This document shows positions 22,770 through 33,998 of a stretch of DNA of 64,000 nt, piece by piece (positions within the stretch are counted from its first letter, which is position 1; each line of letters starts with the position of its first letter). A program made the position numbers and the translations under genes. The notes below the pieces were generated by a model. It saw only the letters and a program-made list of their open reading frames with translations, was not told the origin of the DNA and searched no databases. Source of the DNA: Heterobasidion occidentale (taxonomy: Eukaryota; Basidiomycota; Agaricomycetes; Russulales; Bondarzewiaceae); the NCBI GenBank assembly GCA_039111635.1, contig JBCAQO010000002.1, positions 1,984,001 through 2,048,000 of the forward strand. The letters run 5' to 3'.

Positions 22770-23730
22770 ATGGGTATGAAGGTTCTGCACGGCTTCTACG
22801 CATTCTTCAGCTTCTGCCTCCTCCTGTCCTCCATCATCGCCATCGTCTTCTCGCAAATATGGCACAAGAAGAGCCTCTTGCTGAACATGGTCTTCAGCGA
22901 TGCTGACCTGACGGTGCGTGATTTGAATTACTCGCGTTCGAGCCCTTCCTTCCTTACCAACGCTTCGACGGTCTATCAGCCGGTCTCGTCCTCGGTATCG
23001 CTCTCGCTGTCACTTGGCTCCTCTCCGTCTTCGCTATCGTCCAACGTAACCACGTTACGATCGGCCTCGTCGCCCTCAACTGGTGTCTCATTCTCGACTC
23101 CATCGCTATCACCGTCGTCGGTACCTTCGTGTGGTTCTACACGCTCCGCCAGCGCGCAGAGTTTCATGAGGTGTGGGCTGGCCTCCCGGAGTCGAGTCGC
23201 ATCACAATTCAGGACCAGGTGCGTGCCTTCGTTTCCGCTCCCCAGCTGCCGCCAACTCCGTGATTCGCAGTTCTCGTGCTGCGGCTACTTCAACGCGTCA
23301 GACATAATCGCTATCGGAGGCAACTTCTGCACGAGCCAGGAGAAGGCCGACCAGCTGAACACGACTGTGTTGAAGAACTTCTGCGTCACACCCGTCACCG
23401 CGTACAGCGATGTCTCCTTGAACGATGTTTTCACGTGCGTGCCTTTCCGTCTCTCATCGCGCCTATCGCCCTGACTCCGTTTCATTTATCTCTAGTTCCG
23501 TGAGTGGCCTCTTCGTGGTGTTTGGGTGACCATTTTGACATTTATTTCGACGATAGGTTTATGGCTTCATGGCGGTCGCGATCTGTCTCTTCATGACCTC
23601 CCTCTGTGTCATCAAAGTGGTATGTCTCCGGTGCCACTGGCTTGTAACGTGCTAACTCCCGCGACAGAGGAATGAAATCGAGCGTTTCAAGAGGATCGAC
23701 TCCAAGCGCGGCGGCAGGGGCTTCGTCTAA
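22770..23730 (+). CDS. Tetraspanin-like membrane protein
   Basis: A four-span membrane protein with tetraspanin hallmarks. Exons 22770..22913, 22943..23218, 23271..23434, 23496..23499, 23557..23619, 23668..23730 give 237 residues. TM1 is in F-Y-A-F-F-S-F-C-L-L-L-S-S-I-I-A-I-V-F. TM2 and TM3 lie in exon 2. A large extracellular loop follows with the diagnostic C-C-G motif (F-S-C-C-G-Y-F) and further cysteines. TM4 is V-Y-G-F-M-A-V-A-I-C-L-F-M, with a basic cytosolic tail. The fourth exon is only TTCC; skipping it or retaining its introns breaks the frame or gives a stop. The first intron as modelled (22914-22942) is only 29 nt, so that junction is doubtful and may hide a sequence error. Fungal tetraspanins act in membrane organisation, e.g. 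during appressorium or fruiting development; the specific role here is unknown. Confidence 0.8.
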
Positions 23731-24513
23731 GCGGCGTGCGACCCGCACTTTCCCTTTCCACTCTCCCGACCCCCACCCGACCCCTCGCATCTCACCCTTC
23801 TCTCTCCTCCGGATTTCGCTCCTGCTACTATAGTAGACTCGTCCATTGCTGTGTCAATGTGTTACTTTCCCATGCTGTTGCTCTGCCAGATCCCTTGGGA
23901 CTCTGGGACAGATTTTGACCTTTGTTCTCTTGTCTTGTTAGAGGCCCCCCCGCCCGCTTTCGTGTCGAGCAACTCGTTTTTTTCATGTATATACCTGCAA
24001 GTTTATTGTTCTCGGAATCGGGACAGAATGAGGTATACAAGGGTCATTGTACTTTATTGTGAGGCGACCTGCCTCTCACGCGAGACTTGCTGTCAGTTGG
24101 GTTTCGACGCCCCTTGTTTCTGCGGATCACGAAAGGCTCCGAAGGCTGTCTGGACAATTTTTTGGGTTGGCGACTGAACAACCATCTGAATGATGGGGCA
24201 TCGCTTTCATGATGCCACTATTCCTGTCTCGACTTCAGCTATAAGCAGATTCGATGTCAACAAATATGGTGCTGCATGCGAAGCCTACGAATCTTCATTG
24301 CAAAAGTGATGCGAGTTCGATGTCCCTTAGAGAGAGACTTTCAAAACGTGCTATTTGCGACGTTAAGTACATCGATACGCAGACAACCCGCAGGACGGCA
24401 TCTGTCACCTCAGGGCCGCGCACGCAATCAAGAGGATGGCGATCCTAAGTGACGGTTGATCCTGTGCCAAGTGATAGCCTTGTGTCGTATGGTATTACGG
24501 GATGGAAGGCGCG
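23731..24513. other. Intergenic between convergent genes
   Basis: About 780 bp holding the 3' flank of the tetraspanin gene. No gene, repeat or RNA recognised. Confidence 0.5.
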
Positions 24514-24936
24514 TTAGTGCGCACTCCGAGACTGCCGCCGCGCCGTCAGCCTGTAGTAGAAATTGAGGTCGACGTGCGACCACAGCCAGATATCGCCCTT
24601 GCGCCTGGATCGAAGCGAGCCCGCGCTCTCCGGCGACGACGCACGATCGGAAATCGACAGGTCGAACGCTTCCGTCGAGAGAACGGAGGTGGAGTCTGGG
24701 ATGGGGTGATACGACTCGCCGTGCATCGCGAACGGGTCTGTGTCGCCGGAGTCGCCCTCGTGCGAGGCGAGATTGCGGGACGAGGTGAGGCCTGCTGCGT
24801 ACGAGGCGACGCGGCGGACGGCGCGAGCGGGATGCCGCGGGAGGATGGGGGAGATCGTGCTGGAATTTGCGGAGCGGGCGGGAATGCGAGGAAGATGCTT
24901 TGAGCTGCGAGAGGCTCGAGTGGTATCCTGCCTCAT
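24514..24936 (-). CDS. Hypothetical protein, 140 aa
   Basis: A single open frame from ATG 24936 to a stop at 24514. It is Ser/Arg-rich with an acidic patch (G-D-S-G-D-T-D-P-F) and ends in a more ordered segment (K-G-D-I-W-L-W-S-H-V-D-L-N-F-Y-Y-R-L). Its third codon positions are visibly GC-richer than the flanks, which supports coding. No domain recognised, no signal peptide. Upstream exons are possible, so the start is tentative. Confidence 0.4.
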   Translation of the reverse strand: MRQDTTRASRSSKHLPRIPARSANSSTISPILPRHPARAVRRVASYAAGLTSSRNLASHEGDSGDTDPFAMHGESYHPIPDSTSVLSTEAFDLSISDRASSPESAGSLRSRRKGDIWLWSHVDLNFYYRLTARRQSRSAH

Positions 24937-25616
24937 AGGAGCTCAGATGGCAGGAGGAGAAGTCGGAGGGTTTGATTGTGTCTGATAGAGACAGGCTGGA
25001 CGCCGTATCGAAGGAGTCGGTGGATGAAAAAGAGCGGGTAGCTCGATCGAGTAGAGTTTATCGTTCGGCGAGCAAAAGACAGTGTTGTGCATGGCGGTCG
25101 AAATTATACAAGTGCTAGATGTTGAGGTGGGCCATAGCAGCATTGAGCCTATATATAAAGAGTTTGTGGACTGTATACTGCGGAAGAAAAAAATGGATCT
25201 GAGTATGAAGATAGGGGTTACGGCAAAAATTTGGCCTGCAACTCGGACGGGTATTCGTTGAGGCATCAGTTTCTTTGGACTGCATTTTACAGTGATGTGA
25301 AGAGTCTCGGAATATAGAACACATACGAATTTATCTTGGGCTACTCGTGAAGAGGTGAGACTATGAAAGAAGTTGTAGCTTTTGGAAGGAGGATGCGTCG
25401 ATATCTCTGGAACCGCGGGAGGATGGTGGGATTTTCAACGCAATGATTGGGCTGTCTGGATGCAAGAGGATGACTGCTGACTGACGGCGGCCAGGTTGTG
25501 GTGAAGAGCAAGATCCGGCAGATGGTGGTGTTGGACACCGGCAGGCAGGCGCCGCGGAAGGCGAAGACGCGCATTGATCGCGACAGGTCGCGTTTGGACA
25601 GTCTCCAGATCGACCA
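24937..25616. other. Intergenic between divergent genes
   Basis: About 680 bp, more AT-rich than its neighbours between 25000 and 25400. No feature recognised beyond short shadow ORFs. Confidence 0.5.
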
Positions 25617-26619
25617 TGCCCAAGGCACGGAAGCGCAAGGCGCCTGTAACGTCTGAAAACGACCATTCCAGCACATCCAGCAAGGCCAAGGCCAGCCGCA
25701 CCGTCATCCGTCGCTTCCATGTTCTCTTGAAGAAACAGAAGCACTTGCAGAACGAGACGCGCGATGCGGAGGCGCGCGCGCGCTGGCCGATGTCGAAAAA
25801 GAGATCGAGGACCTCGGCGGGCTGTCTGCATACCAGCGTATGTCTAGCATTGGTCAGGGAAGCGATAGGGGCGGGGGAAGCGAGAAGATTTTGGTAGGTG
25901 GCTGAAGGAGTTGGGGTGGAAGGATTTGGGTGGAAGGGAGAGACACAGGTGCGACATCGGTCTTCACCATCTGTAACAGCACCTCAACATATGCTCTGTC
26001 TCTAAAGATTGTTAGAGGTTGGAGCCTAAAGCCAGACAACTATCAGTCCTACGCGACATGGCTGAACGTGACTCCCATTGATCTGCGCTCAAGGCATCCG
26101 TCTATTCTGAGCAAGATTTATTGCTTATGGACCCAGAGTCGAACGGTAGCAAATGGGATATCATAAGCCTGAGCTTAGTGTGAACTTTGTCCCGACGCAC
26201 TTGATCGCGGTTAGTGCCTCATTTCAATGCTTTTGTTGCGTATTCCATTGAGCAGCATCCCGCAGGCCGCATGTTGAGACTAGCACACCATATATTGCGT
26301 ACCGATGGGCTGCTTTTCCTAGCCGTAAGTCCTCATGGAATGTAAACATTTCGTGCAAACTCAACTCATTCGTGTTTGTTAGCTTCCTCTTCCCTGCGTC
26401 CTCAACTCGCGATACACGACCTTTGAATATCTCAGGGATCTCATGGGCTCCATCGGCTTTAGTCAACTGGAAGAAAAATGGCGACCCGGCGGAAAGATGG
26501 TTTATTGGCTATATAAGAAAGGCTTACCATCTCTAGACAGCGGCAATTCCCACCGCTTCTCCAAGAAAACAGTCTTGCGCCAGGGTGACAGAAACAACTT
26601 CACCATTTTGCTCGACTAG
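25617..26619 (+). CDS. BMT2: 25S rRNA adenine-N1 methyltransferase (BMT2-like)
   Basis: BMT2 methylates N1 of an adenine in 25S rRNA in the nucleolus using SAM. Exons about 25617..25948, 26008..26209, 26256..26324, 26383..26619, roughly 280 residues. Recognised blocks: basic start M-P-K-A-R-K-R-K; G-G-L-S-A-Y-Q-R-M-S; R-G-G-G-S-E-K-I-L-V; the SAM-binding L-L-E-V-G-A followed by L-K-P-D-N-Y; V-T-P-I-D-L-R-S-R-H-P; G-R-M-L-R-L-A-H; L-P-L-P-C-V-L-N-S-R-Y-T-T-F; and K-T-V-L-R-Q-G-D-R-N-N-F at the end. About five single-base deletions are needed (near 25787, 25893, 26030, 26120, 26195). Because essential genes here show the same pattern, I keep it as a gene, but a true pseudogene cannot be excluded for this non-essential function. 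Confidence 0.8.
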
Positions 26620-27418
26620 GCTCCGGAGGCCGTCTTAGGCTACTTGGTGCCTCCAATACTACTCTAGCAAAGCGACTAGCGGTTTTTGTGCGCCAAGAGG
26701 ACTTCATGCATCACTGGACTTGAGACTGGAATACGTCGTTCTCATCCTCGTGATCCCCACAGCACTCCCGCCAATCGACACGCCCAGTGTTTTCCGTCAC
26801 ACAATGCCCAAAGACTTCGTCACCGCATCCTTTCACACGTCTATCTCTGCAGGTATTTTGAATAGTGCATGTCAACGCACCTCGACGAAATTGGTGTATC
26901 GGCCTATCTAAATGGCCAACGAAAACCGGGCCTGGCTACGACGGGAGGGAAGATAGGAGTGAAGAAACCGTACAGAGCGGCATCAATGGTCTTTCACGCG
27001 GTACCGGATATCCTGAAAGTAGATTATCACGACGAGTGGGACGCATAGTTGGTGGAGATCGCCTGTTACCAGCTCTCAAAGGAGAAGAGTCATCAAGACG
27101 ACGGAGCATTGCGAATGGTGTTGAAAAGGTGTCATCATCGCACTAGATTCTTCTCCAGTTGGGACTATATTATCTGCTTGACCTCAGATGTGTGCACACA
27201 ATTGACTGTCTGCTTGAACGACTTCTTGCCCCCTCACATATCGGATCGCTTCAATTGGTCGCTCATCAACGCGTTCTCGCACATGATGCGAATGAATCTG
27301 CACGTGGTCACTCACCTACGCGCTCATGCCTGCTCATGCGCGCCTAGTATGCATGCCTTGCTGCCTCATCCGGATTACATCCTATAATCGCGTTCGGCAT
27401 CTTTGAAAATAATCTGCC
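26620..27418. other. Intergenic with one degenerate-looking ORF
   Basis: About 800 bp. An open stretch at about 26865-27055 reads as ordered protein in one frame, with A-Y-L-N-G-Q-R-K-P-G-L and K-K-P-Y-R-A-A-S-M-V-F-H-A-V-P. It has no clear exon partners and no family I recognise. It may be a gene relic. Confidence 0.35.
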
Positions 27419-30169
27419 ATGATCAAACTACCAATCATTCACTTCAATGATGTCTACAGAGTCAGGCCTCAGAAGATCTCGCCTACATCACCAGAGACGA
27501 TCGATGTCACGCAGTTCGCGGCATTGATGGACGATATACGAGACGGGTGGGTTCAAAGACCCGACGGGACTCGGGAAGGCCTATCGCTGTTCTCTGGAGA
27601 TGTGTTTGCGCCATCTGTGGAAAGCTCGGTCACCAGAGGTAGCCATATGGTAAGTAATGGCTGCATATTGTACTTGAACGTGCAGCAAGTGGGTTAGACA
27701 TGGGTGTTTCTTGCTTCAGGTTCCCGTCATGAATCAACTGGCGCCAGACGTATCATGACCGGTGAGAGCGATCTGATCATCGACTTGTTAAATGTCTATT
27801 TTCTGATAAACACGAAGGAAATCATGATTTTGATTTCGGTGAGACATATATAATGCGTGAAACTCCAATGATCTCGCTGACTCTTGAATCGGCCAAGGAT
27901 ATCCGCATCTCTCCAAACTGATCCAGGATACCAAATTTGTGAGTGCCAGACGGGAGCTTCCATGATGCAAGACATGATCTATATGTTTCTCTGTTCTTGC
28001 CAGCCATGGCTTCTCAGTAACATCGTGGACACAACAACGTCTAAAGTTCCAGATAGTCTATACGAATTTCAGGTGCTGGAACGCGCTGGGGTCCGCATCG
28101 GGGTGATAGGCTTGGTCGAGAAGTACGGAGCTCACATCGTTCGACCATCGCCTGTGATCTTCTGCTGAAGGAGCGCACAGGGAATGGATAGGAACTGTGT
28201 CGTCATGGCCTGAGAATTTCGTATACAAAGACATGGCCGAGGTAGGATTGGATCTTTCCAAGCGTCTTCGCGACCCCACCGGGGAATTCAAGTGCGACCT
28301 CATCATCGCCTTGACTCATGCTAGGTGGGTAGATAATTTCATGTAAACTCCCACACAAGCTGAGTTGACATGACAGAGTGCCCAATGTACGATTATTGAC
28401 ATTTTGACTGTGAGCATACCTAATTTTTATTGATCCATCTGCAGGACATCGCGCTCGCTAAAAAGTTACTCGCCCTTACCTCGGCCGCACAGGAGAAACA
28501 AGATGTCGCCAACACTCACGGTGTCGATATTCTTTTAGGAGGGACACGACCATCTGTACTTCGTTGGCCGTGGAGTGGACGCTTGGGAAGGGTATGATCT
28601 CACAGCCGAAGTCTTGGGGGCCGAGGAAGACCACGGGGACGTCTTGATTGTCAAGAGCGGGACCGATTTCCGCGACCTCAGCGAGATGACTCTTGAGCTT
28701 GAGGATACACCAGAAGGAAGCGTTAGAAGGAAACTCATCAAGAAAATCGTCGGTCAGTAATGATTTGATTGTAGCCCTAGACTGGCCTCACACAATCATG
28801 CACAGGAAAACACCACGAGATTGTGCCCGGCATGCGGTCCTGCAATCAACTGCAGAGCGTTTTGGATAATATATTGAAATCTGTCGGTTCGTCTCTGAAA
28901 AACCCCTTGTGCAAATTGGCAGCAGAACTCGATGTTCGATCTCAGTTCATCCGCATCCAAGAGGTACCCAACTTTTCCAATGTCTCTCAGACTGAGCTCA
29001 TTGACGCACACTGATCTTCACAGTCCGCTGCAGGAGACTGGTTCGCCGATATCTTGCGACACACGTATGACGACGCGCTTTGCATGAAAGGGTACAACGG
29101 AGGAGCAGATGGGGTATTCATCTGTGCGGGGATGTTGAGAGGGGACTCTGTTTATGGTCCAGGTAGGCCCTCTAGACGTTACTTCTCTGTCAACGTCTTG
29201 TGATATTTACACGAGCGGCCCAGGATACCTTTCATTGGGTGACGTTCTGGAGATCCTTCCCTTCGAAGATCCTCTCGTCGTCATAGAAGTGATGGCCAGA
29301 CCTTATGGGACACATTGGAGGCGTCGCTGGAAACCTGGCCTGCGCAGGAGGGGTGCGTTTCAGTGTTCCGATTCGTAGCGATCCATTCACTGACTCAGTG
29401 CTCACAACTATTGTTAGACGGTTCCCTGTGATAGCAGGATTCCGTGTTTCCTGGGATTCTCGGAAGAAGCCTGGTGAACGCGTCCTTGGGGTATGGCTGC
29501 AAGAAGAGGTTTCAGACGGCGGGTCGGGATCTCCTGCTGACAGCGGCCATACCACCCCGGCCGTTGTCGATGGCGAACCCATCAAACGGGAGAGAGATGG
29601 GCGCAAGTATAAAATCGTGACTCGAGAATACATGGCCCAAGGACATGACGGATTCCTTCCCCTCAAAGGACAAAAATATCTGATTGACGACGAATCGGGC
29701 CAGATCACCAGCACCGTCGTTAGAAAGTATCTACTCGGTACGCCAGCCCCGTACCTTCATATCTGCGTCTGTCAAATAAAGGGTTTGCGCATATTCCAGG
29801 AGCACAATTTGTCAACAGGCTCGCTCGCATGAACGAGTCACAGGAGCACATTGACCCCGACACACATAGAATCATTGCTCAGGAGCGAACAAGACATCCC
29901 GGATCAAGACATCAGTTCCACATCGCGGAGCAATGGAACGGGCCGCCTCTCTCGCCATCCGTTGGTCGCGGTCCAAGCAACACTATCAAGACCATATTGG
30001 GGTTACGTCGAAGGAACACATGAGCGGAGTGGATTGCTTCGACGGAGCGAAGCTGCGAGTAGGGAAGCAGCAAGATGAAGATGGAGAGACCAAGGCACCT
30101 GCAGAGGAAGACATGATCACAGTTCACCCTGTTGTGGACGGAAGGCTAAGAAACGAGGCCAGATCCTGA
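27419..30169 (+). CDS. 5'-nucleotidase-like metallophosphoesterase
   Basis: A member of the 5'-nucleotidase/UshA-type calcineurin-like phosphatases, which use a two-metal site to dephosphorylate nucleotides. About 13 exons beginning 27419..27649. Motifs in order: H-F-N-D-V-Y (metal ligands D, H), a GDVF equivalent of the GD motif, G-N-H-D-F-D-F-G, L-T-H-A-R, and G-H-D-H-L. The second half carries the 5'-nucleotidase C-terminal (substrate) domain, with G-Y-N-G-G-A-D-G and L-W-D-T-L-E-A-S-L. The tail contains H-M-S-G-V-D-C-F-D-G. There is no signal peptide or GPI signal, so it is probably intracellular. One exon, 28377..28386, is just 10 nt (encoding V-P-N). Frame corrections are needed near 27755 (-1), 28547 (+1, in the GHDH region), 29290 (-1) and 29935 (-1). 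Convergent with the next gene, 142 bp between stops. Confidence 0.85.
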
Positions 30170-30311
30170 GGGACGCACATATGTGCATAAGAAGTAGAAA
30201 ACATGTTGTATGGTACAGATGAGAGAATGGGTGAGATATAGTGAGCGTTGACAATCTAGCTCGAGAGGATATACCCTTTACGATGGAGTATCCCTGGTCA
30301 GATGCGGGGTT

Positions 30312-31012
30312 TCAAGGAAGATCGGGACATACGGGTGAGCTATGAGGGCGTCTCATTTTCTGGAATATCCGCTGGAGGGGCCGCATCTCCAGTAAAATTT
30401 TACCAATATGAGTGAGCAGTCCTGCGGCGGATCCGAGACCAGCACCACCAAGGATCACTACACAAATTTGAGGGAACTGTTCTCTTACGGCCTGGTAGAC
30501 TAGAGACTCACAGTTGAAAGATGTTGCACGCTTCCAGAAGATTGCAGGGGTGACAACCGCAATGAGAAGGGCCCCGATAGTAGCATGGTCATCTGCGCGC
30601 AAGGAGGAAGTCTATGTGAGAGGCACCGAATCAATAAGTACAACGAACGGAAAGGATACGACGGAGACGCACGTTGTATAAGGCTCGTATTCTGCGATTT
30701 CTGACGGTCTCAATACTTGAGTTCGCAGATCTCACGTATTCAAACGCGCCGCCGCCGGCGACACCTTGCAGACATGATTCAGTTGCGTGAAAAATGCAGT
30801 ATGATTGTCGACATACCAACTGCACCACCTAACCAGGTGGCCCTGAGGAGACGATTGACGGTGAAGTGTCCTCTACCTCGCCGAAAAAGAGTGAACGCAG
30901 TGTATACCGGCGGGGTCAAGATAGATAATAGTTGATAGCCTTTGGTCATCGACCGCCGTACGAGAAATTCTGTATCAGCAGCACGAGCCGCTGCAAGCTC
31001 TTGCTCAGACAT
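30312..31012 (-). CDS. Small integral membrane protein, 177 aa
   Basis: Exons complement(30312..30457, 30512..30611, 30673..30764, 30817..31012) join in frame without correction. Three hydrophobic, glycine/alanine-rich segments are visible (W-L-G-G-A-V-G-V-A-G-G-G-A-F; T-I-G-A-L-L-I-A-V-V-T-P-A-I-F; I-L-G-G-A-G-L-G-S-A-A-G-L-L). They are connected by short basic loops (R-N-R-R-I-R). The glycine-zipper look recalls small mitochondrial inner-membrane proteins, but I do not recognise the family. No cleavable signal peptide. Introns are 52-61 nt. Confidence 0.75.
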
Positions 31013-31144
31013 GAGTATTCCGAAAGCTGGAAGCGAAGCGACCCTCGAGACTACGAGTTCCAGATATTCCTACCGGTCGACAGCCAACCCAAAGCAGCGG
31101 AGCCGACACAAGTCCTGAACTTTGTGTTACATAATACATACTAA

Positions 31145-31147
31145 CTA

Positions 31148-31181
<34 letters not shown>

Positions 31182-33684
31182 GACTCGTCGTCGGACTCGT
31201 CGACGAACACTGCACTTTTGATTTTGTTTCCATCCGGCGCTCGGTAGATCAGCGCATCCTCCATGTCATCGTCGACTTTGCGCCGCTTTCTGCGCTTCCT
31301 CTCTTCTGCTTGATCCCCCTCCTCGTCACTTTCCTCCTCGTCCGTTCCCTCCTCCTTCACGCTCTCTGTGCTTCCCGTGCTATCTGATGTACTCCCTGTG
31401 CTCTCCGATGCCCTCCCTGAGTTCTCCGAACCTTTTGTGTTGACTCCACGATTGGCTTTCAGCATTCGCCACATCCATGCCTCCGCCCGCCTCTCCTTGG
31501 CAATGTCGTATTTATCCAGCGCCTTTTCCTCTTCCATCTCGCGCAGCAGCGCTTCCTCATCTGTGCTTTCGTCTGATTCCTCTACGTCGTCGCCTTGATC
31601 TGCGGATCCATGACCCAGGAGTGGGTGAGCGTGGATGAACGGTGCATACATTTGCCTGTGTATCGATACGGGTGCGAATGTACGAGCTGACCCATCTTGC
31701 TTTTCTTCATCTTCATCGCTTGTATCATCACTCTCCCCGCTATCATCGTTGTCTGCGCTTTGCGACAACCTCCGCTTGCGCTTGCGTGTCCTTCCCTCTC
31801 CCTCTCCCCCATTCTCGCCTTCGCTTCCATCCAATTCACTCTCTCCCCCAAATCGTCTCACCAGCTGAGCCAAATACTCTCGTCGACTTTGCATGTGTGG
31901 GTCAACGCCCATCTCCTCAAGTGCATGCTCCACATTCGCATTCACGACCTGCAAGATCGTGCAGAAAGATCATAAACTCCGTGTCAATCACATATGCAGA
32001 GTATCGTGCGGCAGAATTTGAGATAGACCCACCTGTCGCTCGCCCAACCTCCAAACCTTCGTCTTGAGAGAGTGCTCCTTTTCGCGGTGCACGATCGCCC
32101 TCACGGCAACATCGCGCACAAAATTGCGCACGAGCGTGTGCAACTGTGAGATCACAGGGCCTGCCAGCAGTCTTTCAGGAACGGTGTCGACTTCCATGTC
32201 GTCGGCGTCGTCTTGTTCTTTCCGTCTTGCATCAACATCTAGAGTAGCATACAAACTGATACAATTCATTAGTCACATGCAGAATAAAACTTTTCAATAA
32301 AAAAGAGTGAAATTGAGGCAAAAGAACCAACGTACCGTGCAAGCCCGCCAAGTGCTGAGAGATGGAATAGGTCCAAACCAATGTCCGGTCGCGAAAGATA
32401 CGATGCGTTGACGCCCGAAGCGTCCATCGCCCGCTTAAATTTTTCTTGAGGCGTAAGTCCTCTTACTTTTATTCCCTTCCCCCTCCTGCTATTCGCCGCC
32501 TCAGTGGCTTTTGTGCCTGCTTCCACCGCCAAGCTGACTGGGCTTGGCAGCACAGTTTCGCCCTCTGCCTTGCGCTTGCGCCCGGGTTTGAGTCGTCCAA
32601 CGTGTAGCGAGACGGCACCGCCTGAGGCCTGAGCGCGCTTGCGGCGCATGTATAAGCGCTTACGGAGACGGCGGCGAGAGGCGGGAGAGAGATTCTGTAT
32701 GTCAGCGGTCCCAGGATCGTCGAACTCGGGAGGAGGCGTTGAAGGCATCGGAGAGGCAGCCGTGTGAACACCTGAGGATGCATGGCTAGACAGCGGGAGG
32801 GGAGTGTGGGGTGAGATGGGTACACGGGTTGAGACGGGAGTATCTGTTTGAGAACGAGAACGAGACGGTTGGCGGAGAACGGGATCGATCATCCATTCGT
32901 CATCTTCGTCGGCGTCACCGGTGCTGGCTGAGGGAAGGGCAGAAAAAGCCTGAGGTAAGACTCCTTCATCCGTTTCGTTCTCGTCCTCCATACTCATCGC
33001 GATCGTGGCCTCCTCTCGCAGCATACCGTCCAAGACACCAAGTCCAACGCGATCCAGCTCATCGATCAATGCATCTCTCCTCCACAACGCCTCCTGATCC
33101 CCTCTCCACTTCTCATACTCCTTTCTCTTCTCCCGTTCGCGTTCTCGGTCGCGCCCAGAGAACTTGTTACTACCCCGCCGGCGCAGAGCAATACGATACG
33201 TACGCGCTTCCTCCTCGTGCATGCGCTCAACAGCGCGCCGAGTCGCCGCAGGTTCTAGCGTGGCAAGGCGTGCCGCCTGATCTTCTTCGTACGCGACGAG
33301 CGCGGGCGACGCCTCAGTCGCAATAGGGATGAAATGTCTGTCACTCTTTCCATGAATGCGCTCACGAGATTCAGAGGCCGCGTGCAACGCATTCAAGTAC
33401 ACGCAGACATCTAGCGTTGTCTTGGTAGGCCCGATGTCGGCGGCGATGAGGTCTGGGCGCAGACGCGAGTGTCGCGCGAGCGCGCTAAAAAACGTATGTT
33501 TTTCGTCCTTCGACCAGACGGCATGTGGGGCGTGGTATGAGGGGGAAAGCTTGACAAGATAGCTATTGGAACCAGCGAGGTGCGCGCGGGAAGCGGTGAT
33601 ATGTTGCTGGTAGTGTAGGATGTAGGCCGCATCGGGCGCGACGAAGTTTGAGGCGTCGGCGTCGTCGCTGTCCCCGTCGGTCAT
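31145..33684 (-). CDS. RRN5-like RNA polymerase I initiation factor
   Basis: Probably the basidiomycete RRN5 homologue, a subunit of the upstream activating factor for rDNA transcription. Exons complement(31145..31948, 32033..32255, 32336..33684), no frame correction, 791 residues. Near residues 45-110 there is a SANT/Myb-like block (V-W-S-K-D-E-K-H-T-F-F-S-A-L-A-R-H-S-R-L-R-P, then T-T-L-D-V-C-V-Y-L), which is the basis of the call. A long basic coiled region follows (R-E-R-E-R-E-K-R-K-E-Y-E-K-W). After a disordered Ser/Thr/Pro segment come N-L-S-P-A-S-R-R-R-L-R-K-R and a basic patch K-P-G-R-K-R-K. The C-terminus is acidic and ends in a run of aspartates coded by a GTC repeat. Yeast Rrn5 is shorter. 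Divergent from the acidic-protein gene, 314 bp apart. Confidence 0.6.
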
Positions 33685-33998
33685 CGGTTCTGAAATGGGA
33701 GAAAGGTCAATTTGGGTCAGCTTTTTAACTGTTCACACTCAAGAACGCCGTCCTCTCGACGGACCTCCATTTTTGATCGAAAGAGTGAAATCGATTGTAT
33801 AGCAATAGAATGTGGCGCCGACCTTTGCTTCAAATCATCCGTTCCAGTCAGCAAATTTCTGAGACAAGCATTGAGTGGGCCGTCACAGTGCCATCACAGA
33901 GCGTCACAAGGCATGGTGACATGTGACATGAGCTGCGAAGGGCGCAGGGTTCCGTCTTTGTTTCAACTTTTTCGACAACGACGACGACAACTTCAGCA
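33685..33998. promoter_or_regulatory. Shared upstream region of two divergent genes
   Basis: A 314-bp interval between the RRN5-like start and the acidic-protein start, containing only short ORFs. It must hold both promoters; no specific site is recognised. Confidence 0.45.

Noticed and set aside
31146..31200. GTC trinucleotide run as a microsatellite of interest
   Set aside because: It encodes the Asp tail of the RRN5-like protein and is explained by that coding function.
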